Source of the DNA: Gulosibacter sp. 10
GTDB lineage: Bacteria; Actinomycetota; Actinomycetes; Actinomycetales; Microbacteriaceae
Length of the DNA: 64,000 bases
Direction of reading: 5' to 3'
Assembly: GCF_900163695.1 (NCBI RefSeq)
Contig: NZ_FUIC01000027.1
Coordinates: forward strand, 94,807 to 158,806
Positions within the stretch are counted from its first letter, which is position 1, and each line of letters begins with the position of its first letter. A program made the translations under genes and the position numbers. Below are positions 54,057 through 63,163 of this stretch, piece by piece. The notes beneath the pieces are model-generated. The model did no database searches. It saw only the letters and a program-made list of their open reading frames with translations, and had not been told where the DNA came from.

Positions 54057-55127
54057 ATGACGGATCTCATGACCTGGCCGGCGATGCTCGACTCCCTCCT
54101 GAACGGCGAGGACCTCTCGGTCCGCCAGGCGACCTGGGCGATGGAGCAGGTCATGCGCGGCGAGGTCACGGAGGCCCAGCTCGCGGCGTGGCTCGTCGCC
54201 CTGCGCGCCAAGGGGGAGACCGTCGAGGAGCTGGTCGGCTTCCGGGACGCGGTGCTCGCGCACGCGGCCCCCACCGACATGTCCACCTGGGGCGTCGACA
54301 TCGTGGGCACGGGCGGCGACATGGTCGGCACCGTGAACGTCTCGACCATGTCCTCGTTCGTGATCGCGGGCTCGGGCGTGCCGGTGCTCAAGCACGGCGG
54401 CCGGGCCGCCTCGGCCAAGTCCGGCGCCTCGGACGTGCTCTCGGCGCTCGGGGTGGTGCACGGAGCCGACGTCGAGACGCAGCGGCGCGTGTTCGAGGAG
54501 ACGGGCATGACCTTCCTCTACGCCTCCCTCTTCCACCCGGGCTTCGCGCACGCGGGGCCCGTGCGCAAGCAGCTCGGGGTCTCCACCGTCTTCAACTACC
54601 TCGGGCCGCTCACCAACCCCACCCGCGCCGAGGCCTCGGCGGTGGGCGTGGCCCGCCGCGAGGCGATCCCGCTCATCGTGGGCGTGTTCCGCACCCGGGG
54701 CGCCGCGGCGCTCGTGTTCCGCGGGGACGACGGCCTCGACGAGCTGACCATCACCGGGTACTCGCACATCTGGGAGGTCGTCCGCGGCGATGTGGCCGAG
54801 CACGACGTCCACCCGCGGGATCTCGGCCTCGGCACCTACGAGGTGGACGAGATCCTCGGCGGTACGCCGGAGGAGAACGCGGCGGTGGCGCGCGAGACGC
54901 TCGGCGGAGGCGGCCGCCCGGCGGTGCGCGATATCGTGCTGCTCAACTCCGCGGCGGGCATGGTCGCCTACGACCTCGCGAAGAACCCCGACTCCTCGGA
55001 GCGGCCCATCCGGGACCGGCTCGCCGAGAAGATCGAGGTTGCCCGTGCCACGATTGACTCGGGAGCGGCGCTGGAGCAGCTCGACCGCTTCGTCGCGGCG
55101 ACGAAGCGGTTCGCAGCCGAGCAGTAG
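54057..55127 (+). CDS. trpD: Anthranilate phosphoribosyltransferase
   Basis: The 356-residue enzyme transfers phosphoribosyl to anthranilate in tryptophan synthesis. The PRPP motif GTGGDMVGTVNVST and the KHGGRAASAKSGASDVL loop are intact, as are FNYLGPLTNPTRAEA and the metal-binding DGLDELT. ATG 54057 is chosen on the leaderless promoter and the family length; the frame upstream is not conserved. It stands apart from other trp genes, as is common in actinobacteria, and lies next to ctaE as in many relatives. ptsH follows after 40 bp. Confidence 0.96.
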   Translation: MTDLMTWPAMLDSLLNGEDLSVRQATWAMEQVMRGEVTEAQLAAWLVALRAKGETVEELVGFRDAVLAHAAPTDMSTWGVDIVGTGGDMVGTVNVSTMSSFVIAGSGVPVLKHGGRAASAKSGASDVLSALGVVHGADVETQRRVFEETGMTFLYASLFHPGFAHAGPVRKQLGVSTVFNYLGPLTNPTRAEASAVGVARREAIPLIVGVFRTRGAAALVFRGDDGLDELTITGYSHIWEVVRGDVAEHDVHPRDLGLGTYEVDEILGGTPEENAAVARETLGGGGRPAVRDIVLLNSAAGMVAYDLAKNPDSSERPIRDRLAEKIEVARATIDSGAALEQLDRFVAATKRFAAEQ

Positions 55128-55167
55128 CCGCATCCACCCAACCGACCCACCAGGCGAAGGAATCACC

Positions 55168-55428
55168 ATGGCCGATGTAATCAGCAAGACCGTCACCCTG
55201 ACCAACGAGACCGGGCTGCACGCCCGCCCCGCCTCGGAGTTCGTGAAGGCCGCGAGCTCCTACGACGCGGACGTGAAGGTGAACGGCGTCGACGCCAAGA
55301 GCCTGCTCGGCATCATGGCCATGGGGGCCAAGAAGGGCACCGAGCTCGAGATCGCGGCCTCGGGCGCGCAGGCGCAGGATGCCGTCGACGGCCTCGTCGC
55401 GCTCGTGGAGTCCGGCTTCGGCGAGTAG
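55168..55428 (+). CDS. ptsH: Phosphocarrier protein HPr
   Basis: The 86-residue HPr has the phosphorylatable His18 in TGLHARPAS and a Ser at position 45 (AKSLLGIM), the regulatory serine position. It passes phosphate from Enzyme I to sugar-specific EII proteins. No Enzyme I gene is near. GAAGGAATCACC precedes the ATG. Confidence 0.95.
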   Translation: MADVISKTVTLTNETGLHARPASEFVKAASSYDADVKVNGVDAKSLLGIMAMGAKKGTELEIAASGAQAQDAVDGLVALVESGFGE

Positions 55429-55449
55429 TCCCGCCGCCCAGGCGGACGA

Positions 55450-55486
55450 GCCACCCCGGCCGGCGCGGCAGCGCGGCCGGGGTGGC
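55450..55486 (+). terminator. Probable terminator after ptsH
   Basis: A perfect 13-bp stem (55450-55462 with 55474-55486) and 11-nt loop lie 21 bp after the ptsH stop. There is no T-run, and the -10 box of the next gene begins 2 bp downstream. Confidence 0.55.
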
Positions 55487-55487
55487 C

Positions 55488-55493
55488 TACACT
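55488..55493 (+). promoter_or_regulatory. -10 hexamer for the membrane protein / MFS pair
   Basis: TACACT ends 8 nt before the ATG at 55502. GGGGGCG in between is too close to serve as a normal ribosome binding site, so a leaderless transcript is likely. Confidence 0.45.
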
Positions 55494-55501
55494 TGGGGGC
55501 G

Positions 55502-56005
55502 ATGTCCAGGTCTTCACAAGCAGCGCCGGGCCCGCGGGTCGCCGCGTGGTACATCCGCAGCCCGCTCGCGCGGACCACGGTCTCGATCATCGCGCTCACC
55601 TTCACGGCGTGGGTCGTCTCGTTCTTCCTCATCGTCTACACCACGGAATCCGGGGCCGCCTCCCTCGAGGCCCGGGGGTTCGGTCCGCTGCTGCTGAGCT
55701 GGCTCGCCCTGTCGGCGGTGGTGTCGGGCGGCTACGGGCTCGGCTACCTGGTGCTGCGGAACCTCGCGGACGGCCAGCGCATGTACCGCAGGCAGGAGGT
55801 GGTCAAGCTCGCGCTCGCCGAGTCGATCGCCTCGATGTGCGGCGGCTTCGCGATCGGCTTCCTCCCGATGATCATGATGGCGGACCTCTTCCTCATGCTC
55901 GCCTGGACCTTCGCGGTGGGCATCCTCTTCTCCTTCGCGGTGATCATGCCCCGGTACGCGCAGGGCTGGCAGCGGGCGCTCGACGAGGGCTACGGGCATG
56001 AATAG
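55502..56005 (+). CDS. Small four-helix membrane protein, unknown function
   Basis: The 167-residue protein has a short polar N-terminus and four hydrophobic helices (about 23-45, 62-82, 105-125, 130-148). A charged RNLADGQRMYRRQEVVKLAL loop sits between helices 2 and 3. I recognise no family. Its last codons overlap the start of the MFS gene, so the two are translationally coupled and may work together. Confidence 0.7.
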   Translation: MSRSSQAAPGPRVAAWYIRSPLARTTVSIIALTFTAWVVSFFLIVYTTESGAASLEARGFGPLLLSWLALSAVVSGGYGLGYLVLRNLADGQRMYRRQEVVKLALAESIASMCGGFAIGFLPMIMMADLFLMLAWTFAVGILFSFAVIMPRYAQGWQRALDEGYGHE

Positions 56006-57215
56006 CCCGGGCGCGCGGGGAACGGCGCGCCCGGATCGGCTGTGGACCCCGCCCTTCGCGGGCGTGATGGTGCTCAACGGCGTCACCATGCTGAACTTCC
56101 TCTTCCTCATGTCCTCGATGACGGGGTACGCGGTGTCGGCCTTCGGCGCGGGGGAGACGCAGGCGGGCCTGGCGGCGGGCACGTTCGTGCTCGGCGCGCT
56201 GCTGGCCCGGGTGTTCGTGGGCAAGTTCACCGACCTCGTCGGCAGGCGGCGGATGCTCGTCATCGCGGCCGCGATCATGCTGCTCGGCTCCTTCGGCTAC
56301 TTCCTCGCGAGCGCCTTCCCGCTCCTCGTCCTCGTCCGAGCGGTCCAGGGCGCAGCGTTCGGCGCCGTGTCCAACGTGGCGAGCACGGTCTCGATGTCGA
56401 TGATCCCCGTCTCGCGCCGGGGCGAGGGCGTGGGGTGGTTCACGCTCTCCGTGACGATCTCGCAGGCGATCGGCCCGGCGCTGGGCCTGTGGCTGATGTC
56501 CTACGGCGACTACCGGATCCTCTTCGGCGTCGGCGCAGGCCTGTGCTGCGTCGCGGCGCTCCTCGCCCTGCTGCTGCCGATCGAGGAGATCGCGCTGTCG
56601 GCGGGCGACCGGGCGGCGCTGCGCAGCTGGCGCCTCGACCGCATCCTCGAGCCCCGGGCCCTGGCGATGGGCTGCCTCGCGCTGCTCGTGGTGCTGCCCT
56701 GGTCGGGCATCCTCACCTTCATGAACGGCTACGCCGAGGAGGCCGGCCTGCTGCCGTTCGCGAGCGCCTTCTTCCTCGTCTACGCCGCCGGCCTCGCGGT
56801 GGCGCGGCCGATCGCGGGCCGGCTGCTCGACCGGCTGAGCGACAACGCCGTGATCCTGCCCGCGCTGCTCGCGCACGTGCTCGCGCTCGTCCTCTTCGCG
56901 CTCAAGCTCGGCCCCGCGGGGTTCTTCGCGAGCGCGGTGCTGCTCGCGTTCGGCTACGGCTCCCTCGTCCCGCTGTGGCAGGCGATCGCGGTGCGGCGGA
57001 CTCCCGCGGCCCGCACGTCGATGGCGATCTCGACCTTCTACATCGGCCTCGACCTGGGCACGGGCGCGGGGCCGGTCGTGCTCGGCGCCGTGATCGGCCT
57101 CGGCCTGGCCTATCGGGACCTGTTCTGGCTGCTCGCGGCCTGGTCGGCGCTCGTCGCGGCCGTCTACCTGCTGCTGCACGGGCGCACCGCGGCGCCTCGC
57201 GCCCGTCGTCGCTGA
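55998..57215 (+). CDS. Major facilitator superfamily transporter
   Basis: The 405-residue protein has about twelve transmembrane helices. The MFS signature between helices 2 and 3 is [13 protein letters not shown]. The second half has the related [10 protein letters not shown]. Sequence is of the drug/small-molecule exporter type, but substrate is unknown. ATG lies within the end of the upstream membrane protein gene (8-nt overlap). It ends 80 bp before the thiolase gene of the paa cluster and is not clearly part of it. Confidence 0.88.
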   Translation: MNSPGARGTARPDRLWTPPFAGVMVLNGVTMLNFLFLMSSMTGYAVSAFGAGETQAGLAAGTFVLGALLARVFVGKFTDLVGRRRMLVIAAAIMLLGSFGYFLASAFPLLVLVRAVQGAAFGAVSNVASTVSMSMIPVSRRGEGVGWFTLSVTISQAIGPALGLWLMSYGDYRILFGVGAGLCCVAALLALLLPIEEIALSAGDRAALRSWRLDRILEPRALAMGCLALLVVLPWSGILTFMNGYAEEAGLLPFASAFFLVYAAGLAVARPIAGRLLDRLSDNAVILPALLAHVLALVLFALKLGPAGFFASAVLLAFGYGSLVPLWQAIAVRRTPAARTSMAISTFYIGLDLGTGAGPVVLGAVIGLGLAYRDLFWLLAAWSALVAAVYLLLHGRTAAPRARRR

Positions 57216-57247
57216 GGGCGCGCCCGGGGCCTACTTTCCTGACCGTG

Positions 57248-57260
57248 CGTACAGTAATGT
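57248..57260 (+). promoter_or_regulatory. paa thiolase promoter region with conserved motif CGTACAGTAATG
   Basis: The 12-mer at 57248-57259 is the reverse complement, with one mismatch, of a 12-mer in the paaZ promoter (60229-60240). It overlaps candidate -10 hexamers TACAGT and TAATGT. The pair probably marks the operator of the TetR-family regulator encoded at 62456. A GAAGGAG site follows before the thiolase ATG. Confidence 0.5.
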
Positions 57261-57294
57261 AGGGCTCGAGGTTCGAAGACGAAGGAGTTCTCCC

Positions 57295-58512
57295 ATGCCC
57301 GAAGCGTTCATCATCGACGGCGTCCGCACCGCCGTCGGACGATACGGGGGCGCGCTCTCCGGAGTGCGGCCGGACGACCTCGCGGCCGTGGTGATCGGCG
57401 AGGCGGTGCGCCGCGCGGGCATCGACCCCGAGGCCGTCGACGAGGTGATCCTCGGCAACGCCAACGGCGCCGGCGAGGAGAACCGGAACGTCGCCCGCAT
57501 GGCCTGGCTGCTCGCGGGGCTGCCGGACTCGGTGCCCGGATTCACGGTCAACCGGCTGTGCGCATCCGGCATGACCGCGATCACCGCCGCCTCGCAGATG
57601 ATCCGCGCCGGAGACGCCGATCTCGTGGTGGTCGGCGGCGTGGAGTCGATGACGCGCGCGCCGTGGGTCATGGCGAAGCCCGGCGCGCCCTGGGCGAAGC
57701 CGGGCGAGGTGCACGACACCTCGATCGGCTGGCGCTTCCCGAACCCGAGATTCGAGGAGGGGCCGCTCTCGCGCGAGGGCAGGGCGACGTTCTCGATGCC
57801 GGAGACGGCGGAGGAGGTCGCGGAGCGGTTCGGGATCGGCCGCGAGGATGCCGACGCTTTCGCGGTGCGCTCCCACGAGCGGGCCTTCGCGGCGATCGCC
57901 GCGGGCCGGTTCGACCGGGAGATCGTGCCGGTCGAGGCGGCCGGGCGGAAGGGCGCGGTGACGGTGGTCGACCGGGACGAGGGGCCCCGGGAGGGCACCA
58001 CGCTCGAGGTGCTGGCCCGGCTGCGCCCGGTCGTGAAGCCGGGCGGGGTGGTCACGGCGGGCAACTCCTCCTCGCTCAACGACGGCGCCTCGGCGCTCGT
58101 GATCGCCTCGGACGCCGCCGTCGAGCGGCACGGGCTCGCGCCGCGCGCCCGGATCGTCGGCGGCGCCTCGGCGGGCGTGGCCCCCGAGATCATGGGCATT
58201 GGGCCCGTGCCGGCCACCCGCAAGGCGCTCGCCCGGGCGGGCTGGGGCATCGGCGATCTGGGCGCCGTCGAGCTCAACGAGGCGTTCGCGACCCAGTCGC
58301 TCGCGACCATCCGCGAGCTGGCGCTCGACGAGGCGGTGGTCAACGCGAACGGCGGGGCGATCGCGCTCGGGCATCCGCTGGGCTCCTCGGGGGCGCGGAT
58401 CGTCGTCACCCTCCTCAACCGGCTGGAGCAGGAGGGCGCGGCGCGCGGGCTCGCCACGATGTGCGTCGGGGTGGGGCAGGGGTCCGCGCTGCTGCTGGAG
58501 CGCGCGGCATGA
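57295..58512 (+). CDS. paaJ: Acyl-CoA thiolase of the phenylacetate cluster (3-oxoadipyl-CoA/acetyl-CoA C-acyltransferase)
   Basis: This 405-residue thiolase has the nucleophile Cys in NRLCASGM, His in [17 protein letters not shown] and the second Cys in TMCVGVGQG. Within a paa cluster the expected role is the final thiolysis of 3-oxoadipyl-CoA to succinyl-CoA and acetyl-CoA, and of 3-oxo-5,6-dehydrosuberyl-CoA. Generic beta-ketothiolase activity cannot be excluded on sequence alone. AAGGAG precedes the ATG. Coupled to the hydratase by ATGA. Confidence 0.88.
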   Translation: MPEAFIIDGVRTAVGRYGGALSGVRPDDLAAVVIGEAVRRAGIDPEAVDEVILGNANGAGEENRNVARMAWLLAGLPDSVPGFTVNRLCASGMTAITAASQMIRAGDADLVVVGGVESMTRAPWVMAKPGAPWAKPGEVHDTSIGWRFPNPRFEEGPLSREGRATFSMPETAEEVAERFGIGREDADAFAVRSHERAFAAIAAGRFDREIVPVEAAGRKGAVTVVDRDEGPREGTTLEVLARLRPVVKPGGVVTAGNSSSLNDGASALVIASDAAVERHGLAPRARIVGGASAGVAPEIMGIGPVPATRKALARAGWGIGDLGAVELNEAFATQSLATIRELALDEAVVNANGGAIALGHPLGSSGARIVVTLLNRLEQEGAARGLATMCVGVGQGSALLLERAA

Positions 58513-59327
58513 GCGGCGGCGAGGGCGTCCCGAGCGGGTTCGAGCGGCTGCGGGTCGAGTACGGCCCGGACCGGGCCACGGTGCTGCTCGACCACGCCGC
58601 GACCCGCAACGCGATCGACCTGCGGATGGTCGAGGAGCTGCACGCCGTCTGCGCGGAGCTCGAGCGCGCGCCGAGGATCCTCATCATCGCGGGGGCGAAC
58701 GGGCTGTTCGCGTCGGGCGCGGATATCGCGCAGCTGCGCGAGCGGCGGCGCGAGGACGCGCTGGCGGGCATCAACGCGACGATCTTCGAGCGCATCGCGA
58801 GGCTCCCCATGCCGGTCATCGCGGCGATCGAGCGGTACGCGCTCGGCGGCGGCGCGGAGCTCGCCTACGCCGCGGACTTCCGCATCGCCACCCCGGACGT
58901 GCGCATCGGCAACCCGGAGACCGGCCTCGGGATCATGGCCGCGGCGGGGGCGACCTGGCGGCTGCGCGAGCTCGTCGGCGAGCCGCTGGCGAAGGAGATC
59001 CTGCTCGCCGGCCGGCAGCTCGACGCGGAGGAGGCGCTCGCCTGCCGGCTGATCGGGGAGGTGCACGAGGCCGAGGCGCTGCTCGACGCCGCGAACGCCC
59101 TGGCGGACCGCATCGCGGAGCAGGACCCGCTCGCGGTGCGGATCACGAAGTCGGTCTTCCACACGCCGCGGGAGGTGCATCCCCTCATCGACTCGCTCGC
59201 GCAGGGCATGCTCTTCGAATCCGAGGCGAAGTTCGAGCGGATGCAGGAGTTCCTCGACGCCCGCGAGTCCCGGCGGCGGCGCCGGGCGGAGCGGGCGCAG
59301 GAGCACGAGGACGGGAGCGGAGCATGA
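58509..59327 (+). CDS. Enoyl-CoA hydratase/isomerase of the phenylacetate cluster (PaaF/PaaG type)
   Basis: The 272-residue crotonase-fold protein has the oxyanion-hole segment [15 protein letters not shown] and the second one [14 protein letters not shown]. The two acidic catalytic positions are both kept (Glu in GGGAEL and Glu in GNPETGLG). The usual LIPGAGGT stretch reads GIMAAAGAT here, a departure near the active site. It could be the 2,3-dehydroadipyl-CoA hydratase (PaaF) or the ring isomerase (PaaG); sequence does not decide. C-terminus is highly basic. Overlaps genes on both sides by ATGA. Confidence 0.87.
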   Translation: MSGGEGVPSGFERLRVEYGPDRATVLLDHAATRNAIDLRMVEELHAVCAELERAPRILIIAGANGLFASGADIAQLRERRREDALAGINATIFERIARLPMPVIAAIERYALGGGAELAYAADFRIATPDVRIGNPETGLGIMAAAGATWRLRELVGEPLAKEILLAGRQLDAEEALACRLIGEVHEAEALLDAANALADRIAEQDPLAVRITKSVFHTPREVHPLIDSLAQGMLFESEAKFERMQEFLDARESRRRRRAERAQEHEDGSGA

Positions 59328-60184
59328 TCGAGGAAATCGGATTCCCCGGGCGAGTCGGCGTCATCGGCGGCGGCCGGATGGGCGGGGGGATCGCGCACGC
59401 GTTCCTGCTGGCGGGCTCGGAGGTCGCGGTGATCGAGCGCGACGAGGCGGCCGCGGCGGCCGCGCGGGACAGGATCGCCGGCTCGGTCCGGCGATCCGTC
59501 GAGCGCGGGGCCGAGGGCGTGGACGAGGCCGAGGCGCTCGGCCGGCTCGAGACGGCCGCGGGCTACGAGGCGCTCGCCTCGGCGCAGCTCGTCGTCGAGG
59601 CGGTTTTCGAGGACTTCCGGGTGAAGGCGGATGCGCTGCGCCGGGCCGAGGCGAGCACGGCCGCGGGCACGGTGCTCGCCTCGAACACCTCGTCGATCTC
59701 GCTCGGCGAGCTCTCGGCGGCGCTCTCCCGGCCGGCCGACTTCCTGGGCCTGCACTTCTTCAACCCGGTGCCGGTCTCGGCGCTCGTCGAGGTCGTCATC
59801 GCGCCGGGCACCTCGCGGGCGCTCGCCGAGTCCGCGCCCGAGTGGGTGCGGCGGCTCGGGAAGACGCCCGTCGTGGTCCGGGACGCGCCGGGATTCGCGT
59901 CCTCGCGGCTCGGCGTCGCGCTCGCGCTCGAGGCGATGCGGATGGTCGAGGAGGGCGTGGCGAGCCCGGAGGACATCGACGCCGCGATGGAGCTCGGCTA
60001 CCGGCACCCCTCCGGGCCGCTCCGGACGACCGATATCGTCGGGCTCGACGTCCGGCTCGGCATCGCCGAGTACCTCGCGGCGCAGCTCGGGGACCGGTTC
60101 GAGCCGCCGCGGATCCTGCGGGAGAAGGTCGCCCGAGGGGAGCTCGGGAAGAAGTCCGGGCGCGGCTTCTACGACTGGGCGTAG
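59324..60184 (+). CDS. paaH: 3-hydroxyacyl-CoA dehydrogenase of the phenylacetate cluster
   Basis: The 286-residue protein has the NAD-binding GVIGGGRMGGGIAHAF motif, VVEAVFEDFRVKA, SNTSSIS and the catalytic His in LGLHFFNPVPV. The C-terminal helical domain ends KKSGRGFYDW. Expected reaction is oxidation of 3-hydroxyadipyl-CoA. Single-domain length, so it is the PaaH type and not a fused multifunctional enzyme. ATG overlaps the hydratase stop. Confidence 0.9.
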   Translation: MIEEIGFPGRVGVIGGGRMGGGIAHAFLLAGSEVAVIERDEAAAAAARDRIAGSVRRSVERGAEGVDEAEALGRLETAAGYEALASAQLVVEAVFEDFRVKADALRRAEASTAAGTVLASNTSSISLGELSAALSRPADFLGLHFFNPVPVSALVEVVIAPGTSRALAESAPEWVRRLGKTPVVVRDAPGFASSRLGVALALEAMRMVEEGVASPEDIDAAMELGYRHPSGPLRTTDIVGLDVRLGIAEYLAAQLGDRFEPPRILREKVARGELGKKSGRGFYDWA

Positions 60185-60213
60185 CGCGGCGCTCGCCCGG
60201 GGCGGGGTTCTCG

Positions 60214-60252
60214 CGTACGCTGGAGATGCATTACTGAACGAACGGTTGGTAA
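60214..60252 (+). promoter_or_regulatory. paaZ promoter with TetR-type operator
   Basis: TACGCT (60214-60219) is a possible -10 box. Just downstream, 60229-60252 holds CATTACTGAACG followed by AACGGTTGGTAA, an imperfect palindrome (TTAC/GTAA ends at 60231-60234 and 60249-60252). The first 12 bases recur in inverted orientation before the thiolase gene. A TetR-family repressor bound here would block transcription of paaZ. A long leader of about 95 nt follows with GAGGAGG. Confidence 0.55.
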
Positions 60253-60317
60253 AGATGCCGGCCGTCGAGGCGAGGGACCGATCGCGCGACGAGGCGCGAC
60301 GAGGAGGACGGACGAGG

Positions 60318-62432
60318 ATGACCGAGACGACGACCGCAGCCGATTTCGTGCCGAGCTTCGTGCGCGGCGACTGGTGGACGCCCGCCCCCGGGGCCTGGGC
60401 CACGCCGATCCGCGACACCTCCACCGGCGAGGAGATCGCCCTGGTCCCGAGCGAGGGCCTCCCGATCGCCGCGGCGGTGGACCACGCGCGCGGGGCGGGG
60501 CGCGAACGGCTGGGCGAGCTCACGATCCACCAGCGCGCGCTCAGGCTCAAGGAGCTCGCGCTGCACCTGAACGAGCGCAAGGCCGAGCTCTACGAGCTCT
60601 CGCAGCGCAACGGCGCGACGAAGGGGGACTGCTTCTTCGACGTCGACGGCGGCATCGGCGTGCTCTTCACGATGAGCTCGAAGGCCCGTCGCGAGCTGCC
60701 GAACTCGAACGTCGTGATCGACGGCGCCCTCGAGCCGCTCTCGAAGGACGGCTCCTTCTCGGGCGAGCACATCTACACGCGCATCCCCGGCATCGCGGTC
60801 GAGATCAACGCCTTCAACTTCCCGGTGTGGGGGATGCTCGAGAAGTTCGCGCCCGCCTTCATCGCCGGGGTGCCGAGCATCGTCAAGCCGGCCACCCCCA
60901 CGAGCAACATCACCGCGGCCTGCGTGCGGCTCATCGTCGAGTCGGGCATCCTCCCGGACGGCGCGCTGCAGCTCATCGCCGGCTCCGCGCGCGACCTGCT
61001 CGACCACCTCGACTATCGCGATATGGTGGCGTTCACGGGCTCGAAGCGCACCGCCGACGCGCTGCGCCGGCACCCGAACGTCCAGGAGGGCGGGGTGCGG
61101 TTCACCGCGGAGGCCGACTCGCTCAACGCGGCGATCCTGGGGCCGGACGTCACGACGGAGGCCCCGGAGTTCGCGGCGTTCGTGCGCGCCGTGGTCACCG
61201 AGATGCAGGTGAAGGCCGGGCAGAAATGCACGGCGATCCGGAGGGTGATCGTGCCGCACGCCCTCGTCGAGCCCGTGATCGAGGCCGTCTCCGCGCGGCT
61301 GCGCGAGAAGGTCCGGGTGGGCGACCCGCGGGCGGAGGGCATCACGATGGGCGCCCTCGCCTCCTTCGACCAGCTCGCGGACGTGCGCGCCGCGGTCGAC
61401 TCCCTCGTCGAGGCGGGCGGGCGGGTCGCGTACGGCAGCACCGACTGGCCGGACGCGACTGCGGGGGCGTTCATCGAGCCCGTCGTGCTGCGGTGGGACG
61501 ACAACCGCGCGGAGGCGCTGCACGCGACCGAGGCCTTCGGCCCCGTGACCTCGGTGCTCGGCTACGACACGCCGCAGGAGGCGGCCGAGCTCGCGGCCCT
61601 CGGCGCCGGCTCGCTCGTCGCGACCGTGTGCACCTTCGACATGGAGGTCGCCGGCACGATCGGCCGCGCCATCGCGGGGCACCACGGACGCATCCACCTG
61701 CTCAACCGCGAGAACGCGCGGACCTCGACCGGGCACGGCTCGCCCATGCCGCACCTCGTGCACGGCGGTCCCGGCCGGGCGGGCGGCGGCGAGGAGCTCG
61801 GCGGCGTGCGGGGCATCCTCCACTGCATGCAGCGCACGGCGGTGCAGGGCACCCCGGACCTGCTCACGGCGGTCACCGGGGTGTGGCACCGCGGCGCGGC
61901 GCAGCGGCGCGTCGGCGCCCCCGAGTTCGGCGGCGCCCCCGAGGGGGAGGGCGGCGCGGCGCACCCCTTCCGCAAGGCGCTCGACGCGCTCCGCATCGGC
62001 GACGCGTTCGTCTCGCCGCTCCGCCGCGTCCGCGCGGAGGATATCGCGGAGTTCGCCCGGACGACCGGCGACGTGTTCTACGCGCACACCGAGCCGGCCG
62101 CGGCCGAGGCGAACCCCTTCTTCCCGGGGATCGTCGCCCACGGCTACCTGCTGGTGAGCTGGGCGGCGGGCGAGTTCGTCGCGCCCGGGCGCAGCGCGGT
62201 GCTCGCGAACTACGGCCTCGAGCACCTCCGGTTCCTGACCCCCGTCGCGGTGGACGACTCCCTCCGGGTCGAGCTCACCGCCAAGCGCATCACGCCGCGC
62301 GAGACGGACGACTACGGCGAGGTGGTGTGGGACGCGGTGCTCTACAACCAGCACGACGAGATGGTCGCGACCTACGACGTGCTGACGCTGGTCGGCAAGC
62401 GCGAGGAGCAGTCCCTCGGGGGCGGCGAGTAG
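60318..62432 (+). CDS. paaZ: Bifunctional oxepin-CoA hydrolase / 3-oxo-5,6-dehydrosuberyl-CoA semialdehyde dehydrogenase
   Basis: This 704-residue fusion protein has an N-terminal aldehyde dehydrogenase domain (about 10-530) with general-base Glu265 (FTAEADSLN) and nucleophile Cys304 (AGQKCTAIRR). The C-terminal MaoC-like hydratase domain (about 560-700) has the D-x4-H dyad at D585 and H590 (DVFYAH) and FFPGIVAHGYL. It opens the oxepin ring and oxidises the resulting aldehyde in the aerobic phenylacetate pathway. ATG 60318 has GACGAGG adjacent and GAGGAGG further up; ATG 60255 would add 21 basic residues and lies next to the operator. Confidence 0.95.
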   Translation: MTETTTAADFVPSFVRGDWWTPAPGAWATPIRDTSTGEEIALVPSEGLPIAAAVDHARGAGRERLGELTIHQRALRLKELALHLNERKAELYELSQRNGATKGDCFFDVDGGIGVLFTMSSKARRELPNSNVVIDGALEPLSKDGSFSGEHIYTRIPGIAVEINAFNFPVWGMLEKFAPAFIAGVPSIVKPATPTSNITAACVRLIVESGILPDGALQLIAGSARDLLDHLDYRDMVAFTGSKRTADALRRHPNVQEGGVRFTAEADSLNAAILGPDVTTEAPEFAAFVRAVVTEMQVKAGQKCTAIRRVIVPHALVEPVIEAVSARLREKVRVGDPRAEGITMGALASFDQLADVRAAVDSLVEAGGRVAYGSTDWPDATAGAFIEPVVLRWDDNRAEALHATEAFGPVTSVLGYDTPQEAAELAALGAGSLVATVCTFDMEVAGTIGRAIAGHHGRIHLLNRENARTSTGHGSPMPHLVHGGPGRAGGGEELGGVRGILHCMQRTAVQGTPDLLTAVTGVWHRGAAQRRVGAPEFGGAPEGEGGAAHPFRKALDALRIGDAFVSPLRRVRAEDIAEFARTTGDVFYAHTEPAAAEANPFFPGIVAHGYLLVSWAAGEFVAPGRSAVLANYGLEHLRFLTPVAVDDSLRVELTAKRITPRETDDYGEVVWDAVLYNQHDEMVATYDVLTLVGKREEQSLGGGE

Positions 62433-62455
62433 GCGACCGGCGGGGCGGCCGCCGG

Positions 62456-63064
62456 TCAGCGGGGCCGGAGCCCGTCGAAGACGAGGCCGACCACGAGGTC
62501 GCCGAGCGCATCTGCGTCGAGGGATCCGCCGGGCCGGTACCACTCGGTGATCGAGTTCACCATGCCGAACACGAGCCGCGTGGCGGTCTTCGGGTCGATC
62601 TCGGCCCTGAGCTCGCCGGCCTCGTCGGCGTCGCGGACGAGGTCCGCGACGGCGCGGTCGAAGCGGCGGCGCCGGGCCAGGGCCTCGCGCTCGAGCTCGG
62701 TGTTGCCGCGCAGCCGCAGCAGCAGCGTCACCGATTCGAGCTCCCGCACGAGCGCGTGCACCGTGCCGCGCAGCACGAACTCGAGCCGGGCGGTGATCGG
62801 CTCGGCGGCGGGCTGCCCCGCGAGGACGGTCTCGAGGGAGGAGAGCGCGCGGTCCAGCGCGCTCGCGAGGAGGTCCTCCTTGCTCGCGACGTGGTGGTAG
62901 ATCGCGGATTTCGAGACCCCGAGCCGCTCCGCGATCATGCCGACGGTGGTGGCCTCGTATCCGTGCTGGTTGAACAGCTCGACGGCCGCCGTGATGACGT
63001 CCCGCCGGTCGTTGCCCGGTCGTCCCCGCTTCGGCGTCTTGGTGATGGTCTCGTTCGAGGTCAT
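62456..63064 (-). CDS. TetR/AcrR family regulator, probable repressor of the paa genes
   Basis: This 202-residue protein has an N-terminal helix-turn-helix domain (VITAAVELFNQHGYEATTVGMIAERLGVSKSAIYHHVASKEDLL) and an all-helical ligand domain. Convergent with paaZ and downstream of paaK on the same strand. Regulators of this type (PaaR) control phenylacetate genes and respond to phenylacetyl-CoA. The likely operators are at 57248 and 60229. The in-frame extension upstream of 63064 is basic and unconserved. Basic N-terminal tail KTPKRGRPGN is typical. Confidence 0.88.
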   Translation of the reverse strand: MTSNETITKTPKRGRPGNDRRDVITAAVELFNQHGYEATTVGMIAERLGVSKSAIYHHVASKEDLLASALDRALSSLETVLAGQPAAEPITARLEFVLRGTVHALVRELESVTLLLRLRGNTELEREALARRRRFDRAVADLVRDADEAGELRAEIDPKTATRLVFGMVNSITEWYRPGGSLDADALGDLVVGLVFDGLRPR

Positions 63065-63115
63065 GGCTCTCTCTGCTCGCGCGATGCGATCCCGCGGATG
63101 CGCCGGGATCCGAGA

Positions 63116-63146
63116 ACGGGTGGCGGCGAAGAACGCCGCCACCCGT
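63116..63146 (-). terminator. Terminator after paaK, upstream of the TetR gene
   Basis: A perfect 13-bp stem (63116-63128 with 63134-63146) with a 5-nt loop lies just past the paaK stop on the minus strand. A second 7-bp inverted repeat, GATCCCG (63088-63094) with CGGGATC (63104-63110), lies nearer the TetR gene and may be a regulator site. Confidence 0.65.
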
Positions 63147-63163
63147 GCCCGCGCCGCACCGTC

